Assembly (NCBI GenBank): GCA_964648005.1
Contig: CAZYKR010000012.1
Span: 1 to 29,769, forward strand
Direction of reading: 5' to 3'
Source: JAGQTE01 sp964648005
GTDB taxonomy: Bacteria; Actinomycetota; Acidimicrobiia; Acidimicrobiales; Acidimicrobilacustridaceae
DNA: 29,769 nucleotides
Below, in pieces: positions 7,311 through 14,402 of the stretch. Below the pieces are notes generated by a model that saw nothing but the letters and a program-made list of their open reading frames with translations, made no database searches and was not told the DNA's origin. Within the stretch, counting starts at the first letter, position 1; each line of letters starts with the position of its first letter. The translations under genes and the position numbers were made by a program.

Positions 7311-8117
7311 TCAGTGGTGGTGGTGGGGCTGATCGGTGTGGCGGGGGTGGTCCGGGTGCTCGGCGTGGTCGTGGTGGTCGTGGTGCGGGTCGTCGAGCAG
7401 CAGGTCGCCGTCGGGACCGAGGCGCACGACCTGGCTACCGAAGGCGCGCCGCAGGGCGTCGTCGCGCAGCACCGCCTCCGGAGGGCCGAGGGCGATCGGG
7501 CGGCCGTCGACCAGGAGCACCTGATCGCAGCGCCGAGCGTCGTCGAGGTCGTGCGTGGTGGTCACGACGGTGCGTCCGGCGGCGAGCTCGGCATCGATAG
7601 CGTCCAGGATCGCTTGGCGCGACACCAGGTCGAGGCCGGTGACTGGCTCGTCGAGCAACAACAGATCGGCTTCCTGGGCCAGCCCTTGGGCGACCATCAC
7701 CCGCTGGCGTTGCCCGCCGGAGAGGTGATGCAGCTGGCGGCTCGCCAGGTCGGCGATGTCGAGCCGGTCGAGCGACGCAGCGATGGCGGCGCGGTCGGCG
7801 CCGGCGAAGCGGCGCAGCAGACCGACGCGGGGGTACCGGCCGAGGCCGACGGTGTCGCGCACGCTGATCGGCAGGCTGCGGTCGACCTCGGTGGACTGCA
7901 GCACCATGGCGACGGTGCCGTCGCCCGGGCGTTCGATCGTGCCGGCGGTCGGCTCGGCCAGACCGGCGATGGCGCGTAGCAGGGTGGACTTGCCCGACCC
8001 GTTGGGGCCGATGACGGCCAGCGACGTGCCGGCGGGGACATCGAGGTCGACGTCGGTCAGCGCGACGTGGTCGCCGTAGCGGACCTCGAGGGCACGGATG
8101 GTGAGAGCGTCAGCCAC
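7311..8117 (-). CDS. znuC: Zinc/manganese-type ABC transporter ATPase with His-rich tail
   Basis: A 268-aa ATP-binding subunit. Walker A is G37-PNGSGKS, the Q-loop is at Q74, the signature is L132-SGGQ, Walker B is LLLLDEP (152-158), and the switch histidine is in TTTHD. It would power metal import with the ZnuA-like and ZnuB-like proteins encoded divergently at 8237 and 9376. The last 28 or so residues are strongly enriched in His and Asp and end in HHHH; this cytosolic tail may bind or sense metal. The GTG start is six bases downstream of a TAGGCT box. Zinc is favoured because of the ZnuA-like His-rich loop and Zur-like regulator; manganese is the alternative. Confidence 0.88.
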   Translation of the reverse strand: MADALTIRALEVRYGDHVALTDVDLDVPAGTSLAVIGPNGSGKSTLLRAIAGLAEPTAGTIERPGDGTVAMVLQSTEVDRSLPISVRDTVGLGRYPRVGLLRRFAGADRAAIAASLDRLDIADLASRQLHHLSGGQRQRVMVAQGLAQEADLLLLDEPVTGLDLVSRQAILDAIDAELAAGRTVVTTTHDLDDARRCDQVLLVDGRPIALGPPEAVLRDDALRRAFGSQVVRLGPDGDLLLDDPHHDHHDHAEHPDHPRHTDQPHHHH

Positions 8118-8123
8118 GGCGTG

Positions 8124-8129
8124 AGCCTA
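8124..8129 (-). promoter_or_regulatory. Candidate -10 box of the ABC ATPase gene
   Basis: TAGGCT on the minus strand, six-base spacer to the GTG at 8115-8117. A TGAGAAC word on the same strand lies about 20 bases further upstream (8149-8155). Confidence 0.5.
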
Positions 8130-8186
8130 CGCCCCACCGACAGGAGTGGTTCTCATCGCGAGTTGCGCGAGCTGGTTGGGCGCTCG

Positions 8187-8192
8187 TACGGT
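8187..8192 (+). promoter_or_regulatory. Candidate -10 box of the znuA-znuB transcript
   Basis: TACGGT; the expected transcription start near 8199-8201 falls inside the palindrome at 8196-8210. A leader of about 37 bases would remain, with GGAG at 8223-8226 as ribosome binding site. Confidence 0.5.
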
Positions 8193-8195
8193 TGC

Positions 8196-8210
8196 TGAAA
8201 GTGAGTCTCA
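8196..8210. promoter_or_regulatory. Candidate Zur box upstream of znuA
   Basis: A 15-base imperfect palindrome, TGAAAGTGAGTCTCA. It agrees at 12 of 15 positions with the actinobacterial Zur-type pattern TGAAAATGATTTTCA as I remember it. It covers the predicted transcription start, the usual place for repression, and is conspicuously less GC-rich than its surroundings. Confidence 0.5.
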
Positions 8211-8236
8211 ATCCTGTGCATCCGGAGTGTCCTGCC

Positions 8237-9340
8237 ATGCGTCGCCGTCCCAGCCCACTGACCCTGCTCGCCTGTGTGGCGGGTGCGCTGGCTCTCGCAG
8301 CCGGCGCCTGCTCGAGCGGCAGCACCGACACGGCGACCGGCGGCACGGGTGCCGGGACCGTGGCCGACGGTTCAGGCGGCGACAAGCCCACCATCGTGGT
8401 CACCACGAACATCCTCGGCGACGTGGTCGGCGAGCTCGTCGGAGACGAGGCCGAGGTGGTGACGATCATGCCCGTCGGCGCTGATCCGCACAGCTTCTCG
8501 CCTTCGGCACAGCAGACGAACGAGATCCGCGAAGCCGACGCCCTCGTCGTCAACGGCGCCGGTTTCGAGGAAGGGCTGCTCGACGTGATCGAGTCGGCCG
8601 AGGCCGACGGCGTGCCGACCTATGAGGCGATCTCGGCGGTCGATCCCCTCGAGTTCGCCGACGAGCACGACCATGCCGACGAGGAAGCCCATGCCGACGA
8701 GTCCGGCGACGAGCACACCGAGGAGTCCGGCGACGAGCACACCGAGGGCACCACTGACGAGCACGCCGAGGAGTCCGGCGACGAGCACGAGCACGAGCAC
8801 GAAGGCACCGACCCTCATTTCTTCACCGACCCGGTCCGTATGGCAGCTGCCGCCGAAGGCATCAGCGAGTTCCTCGTGACCGAGGTCGACGGGCTCGACG
8901 CCACGGTGGTCGAGGCGAACACCGCCGCCTACGTCGGCGAGCTCGAGGCGCTCGACGCCGAGCTGGCGGCGCAGTTCGAGACCATCCCGGCCGAGCGGCG
9001 GGTGCTCGTCACCAACCACGAGGTGTTCGGCTACTTCGCCGACCGGTTCGGGTTCGAGGTCGTCGGCGCTGTGGTCCCGAGCGGCACCACTGCCGACGGC
9101 GCCAGTGCCGCCGACCTCGCCGCCCTGGCTGAGGTCGTACGGGCCGAAGGCGTGCCGGCCATCTTCGCCGACACGTCGGCGAGCGATGAGCTGGCGCAGA
9201 CGCTGGCGGCCGAGGTCGGTGGTGACGTTGCGGTGGTCGAGCTGTTCAGCGAGTCGCTGGGCGAGCCCGGCTCCGGTGGCGCCACCTACCTCGAGATGAT
9301 GCGCACCAACGGCCAGCGCATCACCGACGCCCTCGGGTGA
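8237..9340 (+). CDS. znuA: Zinc-binding lipoprotein of ABC transporter (ZnuA-like)
   Basis: A 367-aa cluster A-I metal-binding lipoprotein. The signal peptide ends in LALAAGAC with C25 as lipid anchor. Likely metal ligands are H85 (ADPHSF), H194 (DPHFFTDP), H261 (VTNHEVFGYF) and D312 (FADTSASD). Between about residues 140 and 190 is a Glu/Asp/His-rich loop with repeated ESGDEHTE units, a feature of zinc- rather than manganese-specific members. It captures metal outside the membrane for the permease encoded next. The ATG at 8237 is chosen over an in-frame upstream start because it follows GGAG and directly begins a Lys/Arg-type signal peptide, and because the upstream start overlaps the promoter. 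Confidence 0.9.
   Translation: MRRRPSPLTLLACVAGALALAAGACSSGSTDTATGGTGAGTVADGSGGDKPTIVVTTNILGDVVGELVGDEAEVVTIMPVGADPHSFSPSAQQTNEIREADALVVNGAGFEEGLLDVIESAEADGVPTYEAISAVDPLEFADEHDHADEEAHADESGDEHTEESGDEHTEGTTDEHAEESGDEHEHEHEGTDPHFFTDPVRMAAAAEGISEFLVTEVDGLDATVVEANTAAYVGELEALDAELAAQFETIPAERRVLVTNHEVFGYFADRFGFEVVGAVVPSGTTADGASAADLAALAEVVRAEGVPAIFADTSASDELAQTLAAEVGGDVAVVELFSESLGEPGSGGATYLEMMRTNGQRITDALG
8699..8794 (+). repeat. Four 24-bp tandem repeats within znuA
   Basis: Units at 8699-8722, 8723-8746, 8747-8770 and 8771-8794. The first two are identical, the third is diverged and the fourth differs at its end. Each encodes eight residues of the acidic His-rich loop (ESGDEHTE type). The number of units is likely to vary among strains by slippage. 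Confidence 0.85.
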
Positions 9341-9375
9341 GCCCCGGCCGCAGCGGCCTGGCAGGCTGAGAGCCG

Positions 9376-10224
9376 ATGGATCTGCTGCTCGACGCCTTCG
9401 AACCCGCCTTCATGCAGCGCGCCCTCGTCGGTGCGCTGTTGGCGGTCGTGGCGACGTCGATCGTCGGCACCTGGGTCGTGCTGCGGGGACTCGCCTTCCT
9501 CGGCGACGCGCTGGCGCACGGCGTGATCCCCGGCATCGCGCTGGCGGTGCTCGTCGGCTTCAACCCGGTCATCGGCGCCTTCGCCGCGGCGCTGGTGATG
9601 AGCGGGCTCGTGACGGTCGTGTCGTCGCGTACGACCGTGCGGGAGGACACGAGCATCGGGCTGCTGTTCGTGGGCATGCTCTCGCTCGGCATCATCATCG
9701 TGTCCCGGGCGCGCTCGTTCGCCACCGAGGTCACGTCCCTGCTGTTCGGCGACGTGTTGGGCGTGACCGCCGAGGACATCACCGGCCAGCTCATCGCCAC
9801 CGCCGTCGTGCTCGTCGTGACCGTCGTGCTCTACCGGCCCTTCCTGGCGCTGACCTTCAACCGCGACAAGGCCCAGACCCTCGGCATGCGTCCCCGCCTG
9901 GCGCAGGCTGCGATGCTGACGCTGCTGGCCGTGAGCATCGTCGCCAGCTTCCAGGCCATCGGCACCTTGTTGGTGTTCGGCCTCCTGGTCGGTCCGCCCG
10001 CCACGGCATCGCTGCTCGTGCGGCGGGTTCCCGTGATGATGCTGGTGGCCACGCTGCTCGGTGCCGTCGCCGTGGTCGTCGGCCTGCAGCTGAGCTTCCA
10101 CCACGGCACCGCCGGCGGCGCCACCATCGCCTTCTTGTGCATCGTCGAGTTCTTCGTCGTGTTCACGGCCAAGGAGGTGGCCCACGCCGTCCGCCATCGC
10201 CGGCCGACGACCGCGCCCGCCTGA
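9376..10224 (+). CDS. znuB: ABC-3 family metal permease (ZnuB-like)
   Basis: A 282-aa integral membrane protein of the ABC-3 family with about eight hydrophobic segments. Recognisable family segments include LRGLAFLGDALAHGVIPG near residues 35-52 and VREDTSIGLLFVGMLSLGI near residues 85-105. It forms the membrane channel through which the ZnuA-bound metal is moved by the ATPase encoded at 7311-8117. The gene begins 35 bases after the znuA stop with no separate promoter visible, so it is probably in the same transcript. The ATG follows GAGAG at a short distance. A 5-bp GC hairpin (9346-9358) in the gap lacks a T-tract. Confidence 0.9.
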   Translation: MDLLLDAFEPAFMQRALVGALLAVVATSIVGTWVVLRGLAFLGDALAHGVIPGIALAVLVGFNPVIGAFAAALVMSGLVTVVSSRTTVREDTSIGLLFVGMLSLGIIIVSRARSFATEVTSLLFGDVLGVTAEDITGQLIATAVVLVVTVVLYRPFLALTFNRDKAQTLGMRPRLAQAAMLTLLAVSIVASFQAIGTLLVFGLLVGPPATASLLVRRVPVMMLVATLLGAVAVVVGLQLSFHHGTAGGATIAFLCIVEFFVVFTAKEVAHAVRHRRPTTAPA

Positions 10225-10426
10225 CGCCTCGCCCGCCGCCTCCTACCCCGGCCCAGCGAGCCGGCACATCGAGTGAGCAGAGGCCGTGCCATGTCGACGC
10301 GATCTGCACGGTCGATGGCGCCACGACCGTTGGTCACTGCGACCAGGGTTGGGACCGGTGCGGGATCTCGCAAAGTTGGCAACGGGCGTCTCCACGATGG
10401 TGTCCGCTCCGATACGGTGCGGGGCC
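10225..10426. other. Intergenic region before the acyl-CoA dehydrogenase gene
   Basis: About 200 bases, the largest gap in the window. Apart from the TACGGT box near its right end I see no convincing terminator, small gene or repeat. Short open frames through it lack good start context. Confidence 0.5.
10413..10418 (+). promoter_or_regulatory. Candidate -10 box of the fused acyl-CoA dehydrogenase gene
   Basis: TACGGT with an eight-base spacer to the ATG at 10427, so the leader would be at most one or two bases. Confidence 0.5.
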
Positions 10427-12577
10427 ATGACGATCGCCATCACCGAAGACCACCGCGCCCTCGGCGACACCGTCGCCGACTTCCTCACCGCCCGTGACGC
10501 CCGCGGGGCCGCCCGGGCGCTGCTCGAAGCACCCGACGAGCCGATGCCGGCCTTCTGGGACGAGGCGGCCGGCCTGGGCTGGCTCGGTCTGCATGTACCC
10601 GAGGAGCACGGCGGTTCGGGCTTCGGGCTCGAAGAGACCGTCGTCGTCGTCGAGCAGCTCGGCCGGGCCATCACGCCGGGACCGTTCGTGCCCACGCTCA
10701 TCGCCTCGGCGGCCTTGGCGGCCATCGGCGGGGACGCCGCTGCGGCGCACCTGCCCGGCCTGGCGGACGGCTCGACCGTCGGAGCCGTGGCGCTCGCCGG
10801 CGACGTGACGGTGGCCGACGGTGCCGCCACCGGAGCCGCTGGGGTCGTGCTCGGGGGTGGGCTGGCACACCTGCTGCTCGTCGTGGCCGGCGACGACGTG
10901 GCCGTCGTGCCGGTCGGCGACGGGGTGACCGTCGAGACGCCCTCGAACATGGACCCGACCCGGCGCTCGGCGCGCGTCACGCTCGACGGCGCCGCCTGCA
11001 CGATGCTGGCGGGCGCCGCCCGGACGCTCGTCGACGTCGCCCGGTTGCTGCTGGCGGCCGAGGCGGTCGGCGTGGCGCGCGAGTGCACGCTGCAGGGTGC
11101 CGACTACGCCAAGGAGCGCCTCCAGTTCGGCCGGGTGATCGGCACCTACCAGGCGGTCAAGCACCACTGCGCCAACATGCTCGTCGCCACCGAGCTGGCG
11201 ACCGGCGCCGTGTGGGACGCGGCGCGCGCCACCGCGTCTGGCGGCGACCAGCTCACCTACGCCGCCGCCGTCGCCGCCACGCTCGCCGCCCCCGCCGCCG
11301 ACCTGTGCGCCAACCTCAACATCCAGGTGCACGGCGGCATCGGGTTCACCTGGGAGCACGACGCCCACATCTACCTGCGGCGGGCCACGGTGCTGGAGTC
11401 GCTGCTCGATGCCGACGCCGCCGCTGCCGAGCTGACCGACCTGTCCCGCCGCGGCGTCGCGCGGGAGAAGGCGATCGACCTGCCGCCCGAGGCCGAGCCG
11501 ATCCGTGACGAGGTACGCGCCTTCGCCGAGGGCATCGCCGGGCTCGACGCCGCGGCGCAGCGCACGAAGCTGATCGAGACCGGCTACGTCATGCCGCACT
11601 GGCCCAAGCCCTGGGGGCGTGAGGCCGGCGCCATCGAGCAGCTGGTCATCGAGGAGGAGTTCGCCGCCGCCGGGGTGAGCCGCCCGGCGTACTCGATCAC
11701 CGGCTGGGTCATCCTGACCCTCATCCAGTACGGCACCGACGACCAGGTGGCCCGCTGGGTGCCCCCGGCACTCAACCAGGACATCATCTGGTGCCAGCTG
11801 TTCAGCGAGCCCGACGCCGGCTCGGACGCCGCCGGCATCACGACCAAGGCCACCCGCGTCGACGGCGGCTGGCTCGTCACCGGGCAGAAGGTGTGGACCA
11901 GTGGCGCCCACGTGTCGGGCTTCGGCTTCGCCACGGTGCGCACCAACCCGGACGTGCCCAAGCACGACGGCATCACCACGATGGTCATCGACATGAAGGC
12001 GCCGGGCGTCGAGGTGCGCCCGCTGCGCATGACGTCGGGCATCTCGGAGTTCAACGAGGTCTTCTTCGACGAGGTCTTCGTGCCCGACGACGACGTGGTC
12101 GGCCCCGTCGACGGCGGCTGGACGGTGGCGCGCGCCACGCTCGGCAACGAGTCGGTCAGCATCGGCGGCGGCCAGGGCGGCATGTCCTTCCCCGGCTCGG
12201 GCCTCATCGCTCCGTTCGACGCCCACCCGGAGCGGGTCGGCGGCGGGGCCGTGCGCATCGGCAACTACCTCGCCGACGAGCAGGCCATCACCCTGCTCAA
12301 CCTGCGCAGCGCCAACCGGGCCGTCGCCGGCGGCGAGCCGGGGCCGGAGGGGTCGATCACCAAGCTGGCCCTGTCGGAGCTGATCCACGACGCCGCCGAG
12401 ATCCTCACCGAGCTGAGCGGCCCCGACGCCGCCTTCATGGACGGCCCCGGCGCCATCTCGAACATGCTCGTGCTGATGCACCGCGGCCTCTCGATCGCCG
12501 GCGGCACGTCCGAGATCAAGCGCAACCAGATCGGCGAGCGCCTGCTCGGGCTGCCGCGCGACCCGCTGATCAAGTAG
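10427..12577 (+). CDS. Two-domain fused acyl-CoA dehydrogenase (FadE34-like)
   Basis: A 716-aa protein made of two acyl-CoA dehydrogenase units in tandem. Unit one (about 1-345) has the FAD/dimer motif Q233-FGR and the segment Q300-VHGGIGFTWEH. Unit two (about 360-716) has the substrate/FAD segment S460-EPDAGSD and the C-terminal G692-GTSEIKRNQIGERLLG. Most dehydrogenases are about 380-400 aa homomers; steroid side-chain enzymes of actinobacteria are instead heteromers (ChsE1/ChsE2), and FadE34 (ChsE3, about 710 aa) is a natural fusion. Length and domain order match that type. The likely reaction is alpha,beta-dehydrogenation of a bulky acyl-CoA, in the cytoplasm with FAD. Steroid or bile-acid substrate is inference. 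The ATG is set by the TACGGT box just upstream. Confidence 0.88.
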   Translation: MTIAITEDHRALGDTVADFLTARDARGAARALLEAPDEPMPAFWDEAAGLGWLGLHVPEEHGGSGFGLEETVVVVEQLGRAITPGPFVPTLIASAALAAIGGDAAAAHLPGLADGSTVGAVALAGDVTVADGAATGAAGVVLGGGLAHLLLVVAGDDVAVVPVGDGVTVETPSNMDPTRRSARVTLDGAACTMLAGAARTLVDVARLLLAAEAVGVARECTLQGADYAKERLQFGRVIGTYQAVKHHCANMLVATELATGAVWDAARATASGGDQLTYAAAVAATLAAPAADLCANLNIQVHGGIGFTWEHDAHIYLRRATVLESLLDADAAAAELTDLSRRGVAREKAIDLPPEAEPIRDEVRAFAEGIAGLDAAAQRTKLIETGYVMPHWPKPWGREAGAIEQLVIEEEFAAAGVSRPAYSITGWVILTLIQYGTDDQVARWVPPALNQDIIWCQLFSEPDAGSDAAGITTKATRVDGGWLVTGQKVWTSGAHVSGFGFATVRTNPDVPKHDGITTMVIDMKAPGVEVRPLRMTSGISEFNEVFFDEVFVPDDDVVGPVDGGWTVARATLGNESVSIGGGQGGMSFPGSGLIAPFDAHPERVGGGAVRIGNYLADEQAITLLNLRSANRAVAGGEPGPEGSITKLALSELIHDAAEILTELSGPDAAFMDGPGAISNMLVLMHRGLSIAGGTSEIKRNQIGERLLGLPRDPLIK

Positions 12578-12618
12578 GGGCGCGCCCAAATCGCTCGGAC
12601 CGGCCGGGGTCGACGCTG

Positions 12619-12624
12619 CACACT
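12619..12624 (+). promoter_or_regulatory. Candidate -10 box of the methyltransferase gene
   Basis: CACACT with a six-base spacer to the ATG at 12631. It departs from TANNNT at position one; the same hexamer precedes the gene at 29143. Confidence 0.35.
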
Positions 12625-12630
12625 GCTGCG

Positions 12631-13329
12631 ATGCCGAACCCCGCTGCCGACCGTTCCGAGACCAACGTCTGGCGATCGCCCGAGCTCGCCCGGAACTACC
12701 TGGCGATGGCCGACTCGGTCGCCCACCGCACCGAAGGCGAGGCGGCCCTGCTCGAGGTGCTGCCCGCCCGCGTCGAGCGGGTGCTCGACCTCGGCTGCGG
12801 CGACGGCCGGCTCGGCGCCATCGTGCTGGCGGCGCACCCCGCCGCCGGCGGGCTGGCGGTCGACTTCTCCGAGGTGATGCTGGGTCTCGCCAACGAGCGC
12901 TTCGCCGGCTCGGCGATGGCGGTGGCCGAGCACGACCTGGCCGAGCCGCTGGTGGACGGGCCCGTCGGTGCCTCCGTCGACGCCCACGGACCGTTCGACA
13001 CCGTCGTGTCGTCGTTCGCCATCCATCACCTGACCAACACCCGCAAGCGCGCCTTGTACGGCGAGATCCTGGCGGTGCTGCGGCCCGGCGGCGTGTTCGC
13101 CAACCTGGAGCACGTGGCGTCGGCCACGGCGCGCCGTCACGACGAGTTCATGGCGATCATCGGCGAGTCCGAGGACGAGGATCCGTCGAACATCCTGGCG
13201 CCGGTCGAGGCCCAGCTCGAGTGGCTGCGCGACCTGGGCTACGTCGAGGTCGACAACATCTGGCGCTGGCGCGAGCTGGCCCTGCTGGTCGGCGAGGCAC
13301 CGGCGGTCGGGGGCGCACCGTCGCGGTAG
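12631..13329 (+). CDS. SAM-dependent class I methyltransferase
   Basis: A 232-aa methyltransferase with the Rossmann-type SAM fold. Motif I is V51-LDLGCGDG, the acidic loop after strand two is in LAVDFSEVM, and motif IV/post-motif segments read FDTVVSSFAIHHL and EILAVLRPGGVFANLEHV. It would transfer a methyl group from S-adenosylmethionine to an unidentified small molecule in the cytoplasm. The ATG at 12631 fits both the fold and the hexamer six bases upstream. It starts 53 bases after the acyl-CoA dehydrogenase stop. Its TAG stop forms the beginning of the candidate -10 box of the next gene. Confidence 0.88.
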   Translation: MPNPAADRSETNVWRSPELARNYLAMADSVAHRTEGEAALLEVLPARVERVLDLGCGDGRLGAIVLAAHPAAGGLAVDFSEVMLGLANERFAGSAMAVAEHDLAEPLVDGPVGASVDAHGPFDTVVSSFAIHHLTNTRKRALYGEILAVLRPGGVFANLEHVASATARRHDEFMAIIGESEDEDPSNILAPVEAQLEWLRDLGYVEVDNIWRWRELALLVGEAPAVGGAPSR

Positions 13330-13332
13330 CGT
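13327..13332 (+). promoter_or_regulatory. Candidate -10 box overlapping the methyltransferase stop
   Basis: TAGCGT, whose first three bases are the TAG stop of the methyltransferase. The spacer to the ATG at 13342 is nine bases, slightly longer than in the other cases. Confidence 0.35.
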
Positions 13333-13341
13333 CGGCGGCCC

Positions 13342-14379
13342 ATGGCCACCCACGAGCACGAGATCACCGCGCCCGTCGACCTGTGCCTGCCCGACGGGCG
13401 GGTGCTGTCGCCGGCGGCGCGGGGCTGGTCCCGCCACCCGCTGCACCGGTGCAACCTGCGCGGCGGCTGGGGCCGCACCAAGCGGTGGGACTACTGGGCC
13501 ATCCTCACCGGCGACCACGCCATCTCGGCCACCTACGCCGACGTGGACTACGTCGGCCTGGCCGATGTGTGGTGGGCCGACCTGGCGTCCGGGGTCACGG
13601 GCGGTGCGGGCCTGACGACCCCGCTGGCGCGCGGCTACGCGCTGCCCGAGCAGCCGGGCACGGCGCCGTTGCGCGTCGCCGGACGACGCCTGCGGTTGTC
13701 GATCACCGACGACGATGCCGGCACCCGCCTGTCGGCCACCTGGGTCGAGACCGACGGGCGGCACGGTCGCCTGGTCGCCACCGTGCTCGACCCGCCCGGA
13801 CACGAGTCACTCAACGTCGTCATCCCGTGGAGTGACCGGGTGTTCCAGTACACCTCCAAGCACCAGGCGCGCCCGGCGCACGGCCTGCTCGAGGTGGGCG
13901 ACGACGTGGTGCGCTTCGGCGGCGACCACAGCGACGCCTGGGGCGTGCTCGACGTGGGACGGGGTCGCTGGCCGTATCGCACCAACTGGAATTGGGGTGG
14001 CGGCGCCGGTCGCGCCGGAGACGGCTCCGGACCGGTCGTCGGCCTCCAGTTCGGCGCCAAGTGGACCGAGGGCACCGGTGCCACCGAGAACGGCGTGCTC
14101 GTCGACGGCCGGTTGACCAAGATCGGCGACGAGCTGACCTGGGAGTACCGCTGGGACGACCCGTTGGCGCCGTGGCGCGTCACCGCCCCCGACGGCAGCG
14201 TCGAGCTCACGTTGACGCCGCGCCACGACAAGCACACCCGGGTCGAGGCCGGCGTGATGGGCATGGAGGTGCATCAGGTGTTCGGGCGCTGGTCCGGGAC
14301 CGTGGTGCCCGACGGCGGCGACCCGCTGACGCTCGACGGCATCGTCGGGTTCGCCGAGGAGTCGCGCTCGCGCTGGTAG
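13342..14379 (+). CDS. DUF2804 family protein
   Basis: A 345-aa protein that I recognise as DUF2804 by its Trp- and Gly-rich core, for example TNWNWGGGAG and GLQFGAKWTEGTGATENG, followed by VDGRLTKIGDEL. The composition (many Trp, Tyr, Gly and short beta-type segments) suggests a beta-sandwich of lipocalin-like or tocopherol-cyclase-like kind. No signal peptide or membrane segment is seen, so it is probably cytoplasmic. The function of the family is unknown. In this strand it lies between a methyltransferase and an LLM-type oxidoreductase; that order gives no firm clue. The start is the ATG at 13342, with a TAGCGT box nine bases upstream. Confidence 0.82.
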   Translation: MATHEHEITAPVDLCLPDGRVLSPAARGWSRHPLHRCNLRGGWGRTKRWDYWAILTGDHAISATYADVDYVGLADVWWADLASGVTGGAGLTTPLARGYALPEQPGTAPLRVAGRRLRLSITDDDAGTRLSATWVETDGRHGRLVATVLDPPGHESLNVVIPWSDRVFQYTSKHQARPAHGLLEVGDDVVRFGGDHSDAWGVLDVGRGRWPYRTNWNWGGGAGRAGDGSGPVVGLQFGAKWTEGTGATENGVLVDGRLTKIGDELTWEYRWDDPLAPWRVTAPDGSVELTLTPRHDKHTRVEAGVMGMEVHQVFGRWSGTVVPDGGDPLTLDGIVGFAEESRSRW

Positions 14380-14402
14380 CGAGCCCGTTCGAGGAGATGG
14401 CC

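Noticed and set aside
9346..9358. GGCCG-CAG-CGGCC hairpin between znuA and znuB
   Set aside because: Only five base pairs and no T-tract; znuB needs read-through from znuA.
12578..12587. GGGCGCGCCC palindrome directly after the acyl-CoA dehydrogenase stop
   Set aside because: A 10-base perfect palindrome without room for a loop or a T-tract is common at this GC level and is not a convincing terminator.
10334..12589. 751-residue open frame antisense to the acyl-CoA dehydrogenase gene
   Set aside because: Typical by-product of very high GC third positions; composition is Arg/Gly/Val/His-rich without domains, while the plus strand has clear motifs.
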